DNA from: Odoribacter sp. OttesenSCG-928-L07 | GTDB lineage: Bacteria; Bacteroidota; Bacteroidia; Bacteroidales; BM520 | Assembly (NCBI GenBank): GCA_030265965.1 | Contig: JAJDHA010000007.1 | Location: 1 to 46,630, forward strand | Direction: 5' to 3' | DNA: 46,630 nucleotides | In this document: one piece after another, positions 35,419 to 45,541 of the stretch | Numbering within the stretch: position 1 is the stretch's first letter | Layout of the letters: every line of letters begins with the position of its first letter | Made by a program: the position numbers and the translations under genes | Notes under the pieces: generated by a model | What the model saw: only the letters and a program-made list of their open reading frames with translations | What the model was told of the DNA's origin: nothing | The model's database searches: none

Positions 35419-38400
35419 ATGGCATACAAAAGTGAAACACAACTTGTTAATGATTTTAAATCAATAACCATAAGCTTGGCGTCACCCGAGTCTATTCTTG
35501 AGCGTTCTCATGGTGAGGTACTCAAACCGGAAACAATTAATTACAGAACTTATAAACCTGAACAAGATGGCTTATTCTGTGAAAGAATTTTCGGACCGGT
35601 AAAAGACTGGGAATGTCATTGCGGAAAATATAAAAGAATTAGATACAAAGGTATCGTTTGCGACCGTTGCGGTGTTGAGGTTGCAGAAAAGAAAGTGCGT
35701 CGCGATAGAATGGGACATATTAGTCTCGAAGTTCCCGTAGCACATATTTGGTATTTTCGTTCTATACCAAATAAAATAGGTGCATTACTCGGATTACAAA
35801 CAAAAAAATTAGATAGTATTATTTACTATGAAAAATATGTTGTAATTAATCCGGGTGTTGTTGCTAACGAAGATATTAACGGTAGTAAATTTATGGATTT
35901 TCTATCTGAGGAAGAATATTACAATATTGTAAAGAATTTACCTCAAGAAAATCAATATCTTGAAGAAGATAATCCTGATAAATTTATTGCCAAAATGGGT
36001 GCCGAAGCAATTTACGATCTTCTTCGTATGCTTGATTTGGATAAAGAATCATTTAAACTTCGTCATGCTGCCAACACTGAAACATCACAACAAAGAAAAG
36101 CAGATGCTTTAAAACGTCTTCATGTCTTTGAAGCTTTCAGAGAAGCTAATGATAAAAAAACCAACAGACCTGAATGGATGATCATAAAGGTTGTTCCAGT
36201 TATTCCACCGGAACTTCGCCCACTTGTTCCTCTTGATGGCGGTAGATTTGCTACTTCCGACTTAAATGACCTTTATAGAAGAGTTATTATTCGTAATAAT
36301 CGTCTTAAAAGATTAGTAGAAATCAAAGCGCCAGATGTAATTATGCGTAATGAAAAACGTATGTTGCAAGAAGCTGTTGATTCTTTATTAGATAACTCAA
36401 GAAAATCTTCATCGGTACGTACAGAAGCAAACAACGCACTTAAATCATTAAGCGACAGTTTAAAAGGTAAACAAGGACGCTTCCGTCAAAACTTACTTGG
36501 AAAACGTGTCGATTATTCTGGTCGTTCTGTTATCGTTGTTGGTCCTGAACTTAAATTAAACGAATGCGGTCTGCCAAAAGAAATGGCATCTGAATTATAC
36601 AAACCTTTCATCATTAGAAAACTTATTGAAAGAGGTATTGTTAAAACAGTTAAGTCTGCAAAAAAGATAGTTGATAGAAAAGAACCTGTTGTATGGGATA
36701 TCCTTGAAAATATTCTTAAAGGTCATCCTGTTCTCTTAAACCGTGCACCAACATTGCACCGTTTAGGTATTCAGGCATTTCAACCAAAACTTATTGAAGG
36801 TAAAGCAATTCAATTACATCCGCTTGCATGTACGGCGTTTAATGCCGACTTCGATGGTGACCAGATGGCGGTTCACGTTCCATTAGGAAATGCTGCTATC
36901 CTTGAAGCTCAATTGTTAATGTTGGCTTCTCATAATATCTTAAATCCTGCAAACGGTGCACCTATTACTGTACCTTCTCAAGATATGGTTCTCGGCTTGT
37001 ATTATATGACAAAAGAAAAACTTAATACTGCTGAAGATAAAGTTAAAGGAGAAAACTTCATTTTCTACTCTCCGGAAGAAGTAATTATTGCTTATAATGA
37101 ACAGAGAGTTGATCTTCACGCACGTATTCAAGTAAGAATTAAAAATGTTGAAACACAACAAATCGAACGTATTACAACAACAGTTGGACGTGTGTTGTTT
37201 AATCAAGTCGTGCCGGAAAATTATCCTTTCATTAATACTCTTTTAACTAAAAAACATTTAAGAGATGTTATTGGTGAAATATTAAAGAAGACTGGTACTT
37301 CAAGAACCGCACAGTTCTTAGATGATATTAAGCATCTTGGTTACACAATGGCTTTTGAAGGAGGTCTTTCGTTTAATCTTAGCGATGTTATTATTCCAAA
37401 AAGCAAGGCTGAAATCATTGCAAAAGCTAATGAAGAAGTTGATAATATTTGGGATGAATATAATAACGGATGGATTACAAATAATGAAAGATACAATAAA
37501 GTTATCGACGTTTGGGGTAATGTTACCACAAAGATTACAGATGATTTGGTGAAAACTATTTCGTCAGACAGACAAGGATTTAATCCGGTATGGATGATGA
37601 TAGAATCAGGAGCTCGTGGATCTAAAGATCAGATTCGTCAGTTATCAGGATTAAGAGGTCTTATGCAAAAACCTCAAAAATCTACTACCGCTGGTGGTGA
37701 GATTATTGAGAATCCGATTTTATCTAACTTTAAAGAAGGCTTGTCGGTTTTGGAATACTTTATTTCTACCCACGGTGCTCGTAAAGGTCTTGCCGATACC
37801 GCTTTAAAAACAGCTGATGCCGGTTACCTTACACGTCGTTTGGTTGATGTTGCTCAAGATGCGATTATTGCAGAAGAAGATTGTGGTACATTGCGTGGAC
37901 TTACAATTACAGCTTTCAAGAAAAATGAAAATATTATTGAAAGACTTTCAGATAGAATTGTTGGTAGAGTAACTTTGCATGATGTTTATCATCCTCATTC
38001 TGGTGAAATTATGATTAATGCCGGTGAGGAAATTAAAGAAGATATTGCTCAAAAAATTGAAGAAGCAGGAATTGAAGGCGTTGAAATACGTTCAGTATTG
38101 ACCTGTGAATCTAAACGCGGTGTTTGTGCAAAATGTTACGGACGTAATTTGGCTACTTCAAAAATGGTTCAAGAAGGCGAAGCTGTTGGTGTTATTGCAG
38201 CACAATCAATCGGTGAGCCCGGTACACAGCTTACACTTCGTACTTTCCACGTTGGGGGTACTGCAAGTAATATCGGAAGTGAATCATCAATTACAGCTAA
38301 ATATGACGGACTCCTAGAAATAGAAGAATTAAGATATGTTTCTTATGAAGCTAATGATGGAAGTAAATATGATGTTGTAATCGGTCGTTCTGCTGAAATG

Positions 38401-39741
38401 AAAATTATCAATCAAAATACCGGAATTGCACTTACATCAGCTTTCATTCCTTATGGTTCTAAGTTGTACTTTAAATCAGGGCAAACAGTTAAAAAAGGTG
38501 ATACAATTTGTGAATGGGATGCATATAACGCAAGCATTATTTCCGATGTTTCCGGTAAGGTAAGTTTTGAATCGGTTATTGAAGGTGTAACTTTCCGTTC
38601 AGAAACAGATGAGCAAACAGGATTTACAGACAGAGTAATTATTGAAAGTAAACAAAAATTGAAAGCGCCGATGATTAACATTCTTAGTGCTGACGGTTCT
38701 TTGATTAAAAGTTTCGACTTACCTGTAGGTGCTCGTATCACTGTAGAAGATAATACTAAGATAAAAGCCGGTGAGATTCTTGTTAAAATTCCGAGAGTTC
38801 TTGGTAAAGCAGGAGATATCACAGGAGGTCTTCCAAGAGTAACCGAGTTATTCGAAGCAAGAAATCCTTCCGAACCCGCAGTTGTTTCAGAAATTGATGG
38901 TATTGTTACTTTCTCTAAAAAACCAAAACGCGGTAACAGAGAAGTTTTGATTACTTCTAAAACAGGCGAAGTAAAAAAATATTTAATTCCAACAACAAAA
39001 CAAATTCTTGCACAAGAAAACGATTATGTAAAAGCCGGTACGCCATTATCAGAAGGTGCTATGACTCCGGCCGATATTTTGGCTATCAAGGGTCCGATGA
39101 AAGTACAAGAATATATTGTTAATGAAATTCAAGAAGTTTATCGTTTGCAAAGTGTAAAAATCAATGATAAACATTTTGAAGTTATTGTTCGACAAATGAT
39201 GCGTAAAGTTGAAGTTGAGGATCCGGGAGATACAAAATTCTTGGAAGGCGATTTAATTAATCGTATCGATTTCAATGAAGAAAATGATTGGGTTTTCGGT
39301 AAACAAGTTATCGAAGAAGAAGGCGATTCTGAAAAATATAAAACAGGTCAAATTATTAGTGCGCGTGACTTTAGAGAAGAAAATTCTTTATTGAAACGCC
39401 GCGATAAAAAACCGATGGTGGCACGTATTGCAAAACCTGCGACAGGAAAACAAATTTTGCAAGGTATCACAAGAGCATCATTGCAAACTAATAGCTGGAT
39501 TTCTGCAGCTTCTTTCCAAGAAACAACAAAGGTATTAACAGATGCATCAATTAGAGCAAAGAGCGATTATCTACTCGGATTGAAAGAAAATGTTATTGTT
39601 GGTGGTAAGATCCCTGCCGGAACAGGCTTACGCAAATATGATAAAATTATCGTTGCCTCTAAAGATCGTCTTGACGAAATAGAACAAGCATATGATAATC
39701 AAAAAGATTATGTTAAAGAAGAAATAAGTGTTTCAAAATAA
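35419..39741 (+). CDS. rpoC: DNA-directed RNA polymerase subunit beta'
   Basis: The 1440-residue subunit has every landmark expected. The N-terminal zinc ribbon has CHC and CDRC pairs ([21 protein letters not shown]). The catalytic Mg2+ site is [12 protein letters not shown] with Asp477, Asp479 and Asp481. The bridge/trigger region includes [12 protein letters not shown], and the second zinc site is formed by EEDCGTLRG with [15 protein letters not shown]. No split or intein is present. The C-terminal SI3-like region is long, as usual in this phylum. The gene ends the rplKAJL-rpoBC operon proper; DUF3467 follows 14 bases later. Confidence 0.98.
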   Translation: MAYKSETQLVNDFKSITISLASPESILERSHGEVLKPETINYRTYKPEQDGLFCERIFGPVKDWECHCGKYKRIRYKGIVCDRCGVEVAEKKVRRDRMGHISLEVPVAHIWYFRSIPNKIGALLGLQTKKLDSIIYYEKYVVINPGVVANEDINGSKFMDFLSEEEYYNIVKNLPQENQYLEEDNPDKFIAKMGAEAIYDLLRMLDLDKESFKLRHAANTETSQQRKADALKRLHVFEAFREANDKKTNRPEWMIIKVVPVIPPELRPLVPLDGGRFATSDLNDLYRRVIIRNNRLKRLVEIKAPDVIMRNEKRMLQEAVDSLLDNSRKSSSVRTEANNALKSLSDSLKGKQGRFRQNLLGKRVDYSGRSVIVVGPELKLNECGLPKEMASELYKPFIIRKLIERGIVKTVKSAKKIVDRKEPVVWDILENILKGHPVLLNRAPTLHRLGIQAFQPKLIEGKAIQLHPLACTAFNADFDGDQMAVHVPLGNAAILEAQLLMLASHNILNPANGAPITVPSQDMVLGLYYMTKEKLNTAEDKVKGENFIFYSPEEVIIAYNEQRVDLHARIQVRIKNVETQQIERITTTVGRVLFNQVVPENYPFINTLLTKKHLRDVIGEILKKTGTSRTAQFLDDIKHLGYTMAFEGGLSFNLSDVIIPKSKAEIIAKANEEVDNIWDEYNNGWITNNERYNKVIDVWGNVTTKITDDLVKTISSDRQGFNPVWMMIESGARGSKDQIRQLSGLRGLMQKPQKSTTAGGEIIENPILSNFKEGLSVLEYFISTHGARKGLADTALKTADAGYLTRRLVDVAQDAIIAEEDCGTLRGLTITAFKKNENIIERLSDRIVGRVTLHDVYHPHSGEIMINAGEEIKEDIAQKIEEAGIEGVEIRSVLTCESKRGVCAKCYGRNLATSKMVQEGEAVGVIAAQSIGEPGTQLTLRTFHVGGTASNIGSESSITAKYDGLLEIEELRYVSYEANDGSKYDVVIGRSAEMKIINQNTGIALTSAFIPYGSKLYFKSGQTVKKGDTICEWDAYNASIISDVSGKVSFESVIEGVTFRSETDEQTGFTDRVIIESKQKLKAPMINILSADGSLIKSFDLPVGARITVEDNTKIKAGEILVKIPRVLGKAGDITGGLPRVTELFEARNPSEPAVVSEIDGIVTFSKKPKRGNREVLITSKTGEVKKYLIPTTKQILAQENDYVKAGTPLSEGAMTPADILAIKGPMKVQEYIVNEIQEVYRLQSVKINDKHFEVIVRQMMRKVEVEDPGDTKFLEGDLINRIDFNEENDWVFGKQVIEEEGDSEKYKTGQIISARDFREENSLLKRRDKKPMVARIAKPATGKQILQGITRASLQTNSWISAASFQETTKVLTDASIRAKSDYLLGLKENVIVGGKIPAGTGLRKYDKIIVASKDRLDEIEQAYDNQKDYVKEEISVSK

Positions 39742-39755
39742 TAAAACCAATCACC

Positions 39756-40067
39756 ATGAATGAAAATGTTGAAAATAAGGTTAATATAGAATTGAGCGAT
39801 GAAGTTGCTGAAGGCGTATATTCAAATTTAGCAGTTATTACTCATTCAAATTCCGAGTTCATTATAGATTTTGTTAAAATGATGCCCGGAGTACCAAAAG
39901 CAAAAGTTAAATCAAGAATTATTCTTACTCCTCAACATGCAAAAAGATTGATGCGTGCATTACAAGATAACATGCAAAAATTTGAATCAAAACATGGTAA
40001 AGTTGTAGAAAACGACAGTAAAGATCAATTTACTATTCCTTTTAACGGTCCTGCTGGTCAAGCATAA
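39756..40067 (+). CDS. DUF3467 domain protein
   Basis: This 103-residue soluble protein matches the DUF3467 pattern: VNIELSDEVAEGVYSNLAVI, FIIDFVKMMPGVPKAKVKSR, then ILTPQHAKRLMRALQDNM and a charged tail. In Bacteroidota the gene is regularly found immediately after rpoC, which suggests a connection with transcription, but no biochemical role is known to me. It is 14 bases downstream of rpoC and almost certainly cotranscribed. Confidence 0.9.
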   Translation: MNENVENKVNIELSDEVAEGVYSNLAVITHSNSEFIIDFVKMMPGVPKAKVKSRIILTPQHAKRLMRALQDNMQKFESKHGKVVENDSKDQFTIPFNGPAGQA

Positions 40068-40082
40068 TTAAAATTAATAATC

Positions 40083-40997
40083 ATGGCAGAAAACGATAAA
40101 AATAATAAGCAAATTAAGGCAATAATATATGTCGTATTGGCTTTGTTGGTTGTCGCATTAATTGTTATGATAGTTATCTTTACATCAACAAAAACAAAAT
40201 ATTCGCGTTTGGTTGGTGAAAAGGAAATGCAACGTCAAGAATTGCTTATTGAATTAGATTCTTTAATGGTTCAACATGAGGAAATAAAAATAAGCTATGG
40301 CGAATTGGCGCTACAATTAGATGAAAAGGACAGTATAATCAATGCCGAAGCAAAAGAAATCAAACGCTTGCTTAATTTTGAATGGGAATATTATAAAATC
40401 CGTAAAAAAGTTACGCAATTGCAAGAGATTTCTAAATCTTATATTGTTCAAATGGATTCGCTTTATGTTGTTAATGCCGACTTAGTAAAGGAGAATACCC
40501 AAATAAAGAAAGATATTCAAGTCGAAAGGAAAAAAAATATTGAGCTAACAAAAGAGAAAGAAGAATTGTCTAAAAAGATTAATATCGCTTCTGCTGTTAA
40601 AGCTTTCGATATTAATGCTGATAGTTTTCATTCAACAGCAAATAGAGAACGGAAGACAGACAAAGCAAAACGTACGAATTTAATTAAAGTATGTTTCTCT
40701 ATTATGGAAAATCCACTTATTGAAAATGAATCAATAAATGTATATGCTCGTATTGCTTTGCCCGACGGTACTATTATTACCGACGATTTAAGCGATGACT
40801 ATTCTTTCGAGTATAAAGGAAATGTTTTACAATATACCGTTAAATCTACAATACAATATTCAGAAGAAACATTGAGTAATATTTGCCTTCAATGGACGAA
40901 ATTAGATATATCTGAACCTCTTCCTGAAGGAATTTATTATATCAATCTTTTTACTGAAGAATTTGAAATTGGTCAAACTTATTTTGAATTACGATAA
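40083..40997 (+). CDS. Single-pass membrane protein with long coiled coil, unknown function
   Basis: I do not recognise a named family. The 304-residue protein has a short hydrophilic start, one strong transmembrane helix (about 12-33, IIYVVLALLVVALIVMIVIF) and a Lys/Glu-rich coiled coil at about 40-170 (heptad-like stretches such as EELSKKINIA). A probable beta-rich domain covers about 200-304 (ICLQWTKLDISEPLPEGIYY). Orientation is unknown; without a cleavable signal the C-terminal domain could lie outside the cytoplasmic membrane. It starts 15 bases after DUF3467 and 24 bases before yebC, so it is transcribed with transcription/translation genes. Such proteins are often mislabelled as SMC-like because of the coiled coil. 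Confidence 0.85.
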   Translation: MAENDKNNKQIKAIIYVVLALLVVALIVMIVIFTSTKTKYSRLVGEKEMQRQELLIELDSLMVQHEEIKISYGELALQLDEKDSIINAEAKEIKRLLNFEWEYYKIRKKVTQLQEISKSYIVQMDSLYVVNADLVKENTQIKKDIQVERKKNIELTKEKEELSKKINIASAVKAFDINADSFHSTANRERKTDKAKRTNLIKVCFSIMENPLIENESINVYARIALPDGTIITDDLSDDYSFEYKGNVLQYTVKSTIQYSEETLSNICLQWTKLDISEPLPEGIYYINLFTEEFEIGQTYFELR

Positions 40998-41021
40998 TAA
41001 TAATTTTAAAAAAATAGATTT

Positions 41022-41759
41022 ATGTCCGGACACAATAAATGGTCAACAATTAAAAGGAAAAAAGGAGCGAATGATGCAAAACGTTCCAAAATGTTTTCTA
41101 AAATTATTAAGGAAATAACTGTTGCGGTTAAAGAAGGCGGCGCCGATCCAGATGCCAATCCGCGTTTAAGAATGGCTATTACTAATGCCAAAGGTGTTAG
41201 TATGCCAAAGGATAATATCCAAAGAGCTATAAACAAAGGAAAAGATAAGGATAGCGCTAATTTTACCGAAGTTTCGTATGAGGGTTATGCAGCTCATGGA
41301 ATTGCTGTCTTTGTTGAATGTACAACCGACAATCTTCAAAGAACTATTGCAAATGTTAGAGCAGCCTTTAATAAATATAACGGCAGTCTTGGTAAAAACG
41401 GTTCTTTGGCTTTCCTTTTTGATAGAAAAGCAATATTTACATTAAACGAAGTTGATGCTAATGAAGACTTCGAACTGGAAGTGATTGATGCAGGTGCCGA
41501 AGATTATGAAGTAGAAGACGGCATTATTACGATTACAACAAGTTTCGAAGATTTTGGTAATATGATGTCTAAACTCGAAGAATTAAATATTGAACCTACA
41601 AGCGCAGAAATCCAACGTATTCCTAATAATACAGAAAGTTTAAGTGTTGACAATGCAAGGTCGGTTTTAAAACTTATTGATGTTTTAGAAGACGACGATG
41701 ATGTTGTAAATGTTTTCCATAATTTGGAAGTCCCCGAAGAATTAATTAACGAAATGTAA
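41022..41759 (+). CDS. yebC: YebC/PmpR family protein
   Basis: The 245-residue protein has the characteristic start MSGHNKWSTIKRKKGANDAK and MFSKIIKEITVAVKEGGADP. The NPRLRMAITNAKGVSMPKDN segment and the acidic C-terminal domain follow. YebC-family proteins are described both as DNA-binding regulators and, through the mitochondrial relative TACO1, as translation factors; the sequence alone does not decide. It ends the long plus-strand run with a clear intrinsic terminator seven bases after the stop. Confidence 0.96.
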   Translation: MSGHNKWSTIKRKKGANDAKRSKMFSKIIKEITVAVKEGGADPDANPRLRMAITNAKGVSMPKDNIQRAINKGKDKDSANFTEVSYEGYAAHGIAVFVECTTDNLQRTIANVRAAFNKYNGSLGKNGSLAFLFDRKAIFTLNEVDANEDFELEVIDAGAEDYEVEDGIITITTSFEDFGNMMSKLEELNIEPTSAEIQRIPNNTESLSVDNARSVLKLIDVLEDDDDVVNVFHNLEVPEELINEM

Positions 41760-41766
41760 AATACAC

Positions 41767-41797
41767 AAAAAGAGAGTCCGTTGGACTCTCTTTTTTT
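41767..41797 (+). terminator. Rho-independent terminator after yebC
   Basis: A 13-bp stem AAAAAGAGAGTCC/GGACTCTCTTTTT with GTT loop ends in seven T. The A-run on the other arm makes it potentially bidirectional, but no minus-strand gene faces it. Confidence 0.93.
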
Positions 41798-41809
41798 AAA
41801 TTAAAACCT

Positions 41810-42757
41810 GTGGAATATTTAGAGTTACTGGGCGGTTTGATACTTCTACTTGTTAGTGGTGAATTTTTAGTTAGAGGAGGCGTTTCTATAGCCAAAAGAT
41901 TAAAAATATCATCATTAGTGATAGGTATGACAATAGTTGCACTCGGTACATCTGCACCCGAATTTATTGTTAGCTTAAAAGCTGCACTCGCAGGTAGTCC
42001 GGAAATAGCTATCGGAAACGTCATTGGTTCTAATGTTGCTAATATAGCTTTAATCTTGGGCGCAACTGCAGTTATCTTTCCCTTAGTTGTGTCCAAAAAT
42101 ACTTTGAGAATAGATTGGCCAATAATGATGCTGGCATCAATACTGTTCTTTTTAGCAGCAAGCGATGGGTTAATAAGTAGAAGTGAAGGAATAATAGGTT
42201 TTATTTTATTAGTTCTTTTTATTATTGTCCAAATATTAACGTCTAAACAAGATAAATCGGAAGAAGATAATTCTGATAACAAAATATATCCGCTTTGGTT
42301 ATCAATATTGTTTGTAATAGTGTCGTGCTTCGGATTAGCTTTCGGTGCAGATATGTTAATTGATAGCGCTTCAATTATTGCTGCAAAGTTTGGTGTTAGT
42401 CAACGTGTTATCGGAATAACAATTGTTGCAATGGGTACAAGCTTACCTGAGTTGGTTACTTCAATTATTGCGGCTGTAAAAAAAGAAGCCGACATCGCAA
42501 TAGGCAACATTATCGGCTCAAATATATTTAATATATTTTGTATCATTGGCATTTCATCAATTATCCATCCGATAAAATTTGTTGAAGGAACTTTTGATGT
42601 TGATATGATTTGGATGTGTGCAACAGCATTATTGCTATTACTATTAATGCTGAATTATAAGAAAAAGAATTTCTTTAAAAGAGGAAGATTAGGCAAAATA
42701 GGAGGAATTGTACTTGTTGCGAGTTATATTGCTTATATTTTTATTTTGTTGATATAA
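41810..42757 (+). CDS. Calcium/sodium antiporter (CaCA family, YrbG-like)
   Basis: The 315-residue protein has about ten hydrophobic segments and the two alpha-repeats of the CaCA family: GTSAPEFIVSLKAA with IGNVIGSNVANIALILG near the N-terminus and GTSLPELVTSIIAAVKKEAD with IGNIIGSNIFNIFCIIG in the second half. The conserved acidic residue in each GTS-x-PE motif binds the cation. It exchanges Ca2+ for Na+ (or H+/K+) at the cytoplasmic membrane. The start is GTG 41810, only 13 bases after the yebC terminator. No -7 box is visible in that gap, so expression may rely on readthrough or on a promoter inside yebC. Confidence 0.93.
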   Translation: MEYLELLGGLILLLVSGEFLVRGGVSIAKRLKISSLVIGMTIVALGTSAPEFIVSLKAALAGSPEIAIGNVIGSNVANIALILGATAVIFPLVVSKNTLRIDWPIMMLASILFFLAASDGLISRSEGIIGFILLVLFIIVQILTSKQDKSEEDNSDNKIYPLWLSILFVIVSCFGLAFGADMLIDSASIIAAKFGVSQRVIGITIVAMGTSLPELVTSIIAAVKKEADIAIGNIIGSNIFNIFCIIGISSIIHPIKFVEGTFDVDMIWMCATALLLLLLMLNYKKKNFFKRGRLGKIGGIVLVASYIAYIFILLI

Positions 42758-42812
42758 TGGAATAAGAAATCTAAAAGAAACAAATCAACTCTTATTTCTC
42801 GATTAATATTCA

Positions 42813-42820
42813 TACTTTTG
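42813..42820 (+). promoter_or_regulatory. -7 promoter box for the DUF2461 gene, close to its start
   Basis: TACTTTTG fits TAnnTTTG and ends only 15 bases before ATG 42836. Initiation about six to seven bases downstream would give a leader of about ten bases. No standard -33 TTG was found. Confidence 0.55.
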
Positions 42821-42835
42821 CATAAAAGTATAATT

Positions 42836-43519
42836 ATGATTAAACAAGATACTCTAACATTTCTTAATGATATAAAAATCAATAATAATCGTGAATGGTT
42901 TCATGCAAATAAAAAAATGTATGAAGCTGCGAAACAGAATATTATTGATGTAACTTCTTATCTAACCAACGAAATAAGTAAATTCGACAATGATATTTGG
43001 GCATTTGACCCGAAAAAAGCTCTTTTCAGAATTGCGCGCGATGTAAGATTCTCAAATGATAAAACGCCTTACAAAACTAATTTCGGTAGCTGTATCAGTC
43101 CGAAAGCAAAAAATATTTACGACCAATCAACTTATTATTTGCATATTGAGCCGGGAAAATCTTTTTTTACTTCCGGCGTTTACATGCCATACAAGCCGTT
43201 TCTTAATGATATAAGAAGAACTATTTATTACAATTTAGATGTTTTTATTAATATTGTAGAAAACAAAGAATTCGTTAAGAAATTTGGTAATTTAGTCGAT
43301 GATAATGATAAATTGTCGCGAGTGCCTATTGGCTACGATAAAGATTCTCCTGCTGCTGAATATCTGAAACATAAAAATTATTTTGTTCAAATTAGCTTAA
43401 GCGATGAAGTGCTTGTTGATGAGAAATTATTTTCAGAAAACATTCTGTCGGCAGCAAGATTAATGAAACCTTTTAATGATTTCTTCAACCATTTTGTTAA
43501 AGATGAAGCAAGCGGTTAA
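42836..43519 (+). CDS. DUF2461 (TIGR02453) family protein
   Basis: The 227-residue protein matches DUF2461: the N-terminal TLTFLNDIKINNNREWFHAN, FRIARDVRFSNDKTPYKTNF, an HIEPGKSFFTSGVYMP block and a C-terminal helical segment. The family is widespread and uncharacterised, with no catalytic motif I can name. A TTG eighteen bases upstream (42818) keeps the frame open but lies inside the promoter box, so ATG 42836 is used. The 3' end overlaps the SDR gene by 17 bases, implying coupled translation. Confidence 0.92.
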   Translation: MIKQDTLTFLNDIKINNNREWFHANKKMYEAAKQNIIDVTSYLTNEISKFDNDIWAFDPKKALFRIARDVRFSNDKTPYKTNFGSCISPKAKNIYDQSTYYLHIEPGKSFFTSGVYMPYKPFLNDIRRTIYYNLDVFINIVENKEFVKKFGNLVDDNDKLSRVPIGYDKDSPAAEYLKHKNYFVQISLSDEVLVDEKLFSENILSAARLMKPFNDFFNHFVKDEASG

Positions 43520-44273
43520 TATTGAAAAACGTGTAATTATTGTTGGAGCAACATCAGGTATCGGATTAGCTATTACAAAGTTATGTCTTGAAAGGGGATA
43601 TATTGTAGGAGCTGCGGGACGAAATTTGAAGTCTCTAAATATTTTGCAAGAAGAATATCCGGAAAAACTTTTTACAGAAATAATAGATGTTACACAAACA
43701 GATGCTGTTGATAAACTGAATTTACTTTTGAACAAAACAAATGGAATGGACTTATATATCCATTCAGCAGGCGTTTCGCAACGAAGAGCTGATCCAAACT
43801 ATAATGTCAGTCCTGAGCTATTTGTGGTAAACACAAATTGTGTTGGATTTACTAGAATGGTTGACAGAGCTTTTGAGTATTTTGAGAAAAGAGGTTGTGG
43901 ACAAATAGCTGCTATTACATCTATGGGAGGAACTAAAGGTACCGGACTTTCTGCAATTTATTCTGCTACAAAAAAATTCCAGTCAACATATCTTGAAGCG
44001 CTTAATCAACTCATTAAGATTAAAAAAATCAAAATAAAAATCTCAGATATTCAACCCGGAATAGTTGACACTCCTATTCTCGGAGGAAAAAAATATCCGA
44101 TGATGTTAAGTCCGGAAAGAGCTGCAAAACTAATAATGCGAGCTATTGATAAGAAAAGAAAAAGAAAGGTGATAGACTTCAAATACGCTGTTGGAGCTTT
44201 TTTTTGGAGATTAATACCTTTTGGAATATGGGTAAATTTACCGATAAAATATAAGACTCCTCGAGGGGAATAA
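43503..44273 (+). CDS. Short-chain dehydrogenase/reductase
   Basis: The 256-residue classical SDR has the cofactor motif GATSGIG near the N-terminus, LYIHSAGVSQR, a catalytic Ser in the AAITSMGGTKG strand and the Y153-x3-K157 pair in IYSATKK. An Arg after the first beta strand (AAGRN) suggests an NADP preference, which is inference. Relatives with the DIQPGIVDTPI tail act on membrane lipids or sterol-like alcohols (DHRS7-like), but the substrate here is unknown. ATG 43503 is preferred over the upstream in-frame ATG 43476 because it gives the usual short N-terminus. The convergent peroxiredoxin gene is separated by one terminator. Confidence 0.92.
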   Translation: MKQAVNIEKRVIIVGATSGIGLAITKLCLERGYIVGAAGRNLKSLNILQEEYPEKLFTEIIDVTQTDAVDKLNLLLNKTNGMDLYIHSAGVSQRRADPNYNVSPELFVVNTNCVGFTRMVDRAFEYFEKRGCGQIAAITSMGGTKGTGLSAIYSATKKFQSTYLEALNQLIKIKKIKIKISDIQPGIVDTPILGGKKYPMMLSPERAAKLIMRAIDKKRKRKVIDFKYAVGAFFWRLIPFGIWVNLPIKYKTPRGE

Positions 44274-44310
44274 AACAAAAAAAGTTATCGGCAATATATT
44301 GCCGATAACT
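44274..44310 (-). terminator. Terminator of the trx-prx transcript
   Basis: A 12-bp perfect stem AGTTATCGGCAA/TTGCCGATAACT has a TATA loop. On the minus strand it is followed by a T-rich run (complement of the A-run at 44274-44282). It lies between the convergent SDR and peroxiredoxin genes. On the plus strand the following A-run does not support termination. Confidence 0.85.
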
Positions 44311-44342
44311 AAAAAACCTATTTACAATTAGATAAGCTTTAA

Positions 44343-45050
44343 TCACTTACCTAATTTGCTTTCCACTTGTTCTTTTGTAAGTTTCTTTGTACAGAAGAAC
44401 CAATCATAACAAGTAATATCTTCATCTTTATTTGCCATTCTTTCATAAGAAGCATTAATTGTACTTGGTGCAGGAACGATAACATCGTCGCCCGGACGCC
44501 AATCAGCAGGTGTTGAAACACCAAAATTATCGGAAGTTTGTAGCGCGATCAGAACACGTTTAATTTCGTCGAAATTTCTTCCTAATGAGAGCGGATAATA
44601 AATCATTGCGCGCAAAACAGCATTTGGGTCAATGAAAAATACTGCACGAACTGCTTTTGTTGCACTTTCATTAGGCTGAATCATTCCATAAAGTTTTGAC
44701 ACATTCATAGAAACATCGTCAATCAAAGGAAATTGCACATCAATGTTTTTCATTCCTTTATATTCGATTTTTTCTTTTATTGTGCGCAACCATGCAATAT
44801 GACTTGAATTTCCGTCAACCGACAAGCCGATTAACTGACAATTTAAGTCTTCAAATTCTTTTTGCATTTTTCCGAAAGCCATAAACTCCGATGTACATAC
44901 CGGAGTAAAATCGGCAGGGTGACTAAATAAGATTACCCATTTACCTTTAAAATCTTCTGGGAATTTAATTTTACCTTGAGTTGTGACTGCTTCAAAAGCA
45001 GGAGCTTTTTCGCCTAAGTGAGGCATTACATTTACATCTGTTGTTTCCAT
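44343..45050 (-). CDS. Peroxiredoxin, Prx6/archaeal type with C-terminal cysteines
   Basis: The 235-residue peroxidase reduces H2O2, organic peroxides or peroxynitrite. The peroxidatic residue is Cys52 in HPADFTPVCTSEF. The SLSVDGNSSHIAW-like region, the arginine-bearing RAVFFIDP and the long C-terminal arm WRPGDDVIVPAP belong to the Prx6-type branch. Two C-terminal cysteines, Cys214 and Cys220 (ITCYDWFFC), six residues apart, match the arrangement in archaeal peroxiredoxins such as that of Aeropyrum. A disulfide-based, thioredoxin-recycled mechanism is therefore likelier than a pure 1-Cys one. The thioredoxin gene 21 bases upstream in the same transcript fits that reading. Confidence 0.93.
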   Translation of the reverse strand: METTDVNVMPHLGEKAPAFEAVTTQGKIKFPEDFKGKWVILFSHPADFTPVCTSEFMAFGKMQKEFEDLNCQLIGLSVDGNSSHIAWLRTIKEKIEYKGMKNIDVQFPLIDDVSMNVSKLYGMIQPNESATKAVRAVFFIDPNAVLRAMIYYPLSLGRNFDEIKRVLIALQTSDNFGVSTPADWRPGDDVIVPAPSTINASYERMANKDEDITCYDWFFCTKKLTKEQVESKLGK

Positions 45051-45071
45051 TGTTATAAAATTTAATTGTTA

Positions 45072-45437
45072 CTAATTACTGTTTAATAAAATTTCGTCGA
45101 TAAGTCGTTTCAACTCATTTCTCGGCAAAGCACCTTGAACCATTTGCGGGGCATTATTAACCGGAGAGAAAATCATTGTAGGAATACCTCTAATATTAAA
45201 TATTGAAGTCAGCTCTTTATTTTCCTCGGTATCAACTTTATAAATATAAATTTCATCTTTATATTCTTCTGCAAGTTCTTCCAAAATTGGCGCCAACATA
45301 CGACATGGACTACACCAATCTGCATAAAAATCAATTAATGCAGGCTTGTCGCCTAAATAAGTCCAGTCGTTCGAATTTTTGTCAAGATCTGTGATCTTCT
45401 TTGAAAAATCCTCTTTGGTTAATTTAATTGTTTTCAT
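45072..45437 (-). CDS. Thioredoxin with WCSPC active site
   Basis: The 121-residue thioredoxin fold has active-site Cys42-Ser-Pro-Cys45 in FYADWCSPCRML and the cis-proline in IRGIPTMIFSP. Ser in place of the usual Gly of WCGPC shifts the redox chemistry only modestly; similar forms occur in this phylum. It is cytosolic, with no signal peptide. It is the first gene of the unit with the peroxiredoxin and is the plausible electron donor for it. Expression starts from a well-formed promoter (TTG, 20 bp, TATCTTTG) divergent from the Crp/Fnr gene. Confidence 0.93.
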   Translation of the reverse strand: MKTIKLTKEDFSKKITDLDKNSNDWTYLGDKPALIDFYADWCSPCRMLAPILEELAEEYKDEIYIYKVDTEENKELTSIFNIRGIPTMIFSPVNNAPQMVQGALPRNELKRLIDEILLNSN

Positions 45438-45480
45438 AAAAAGAGTTTTGTGGTTAATTATTGATTTTTATAATTTAATA

Positions 45481-45511
45481 CAAAGATATAAGCTTAATAT
45501 CTATTTTGCAA
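45481..45511 (-). promoter_or_regulatory. Promoter of the trx-prx unit
   Basis: On the minus strand -33 TTG (45511-45509) and -7 TATCTTTG (45488-45481) are separated by exactly 20 bp, the Bacteroidota consensus. The -7 box is 43 bases before the thioredoxin ATG. Confidence 0.8.
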
Positions 45512-45522
45512 TTTTTTAACGC

Positions 45523-45534
45523 TGTTGTGCAACA
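45523..45534. promoter_or_regulatory. Operator-like palindrome 1
   Basis: TGTTGTGCAACA, a TGTTG/CAACA inverted pair, lies 12 bases upstream of the trx -33 element. Its centre is 22 bp (two helical turns) from that of palindrome 2. Confidence 0.65.
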
Positions 45535-45541
45535 ATATATT

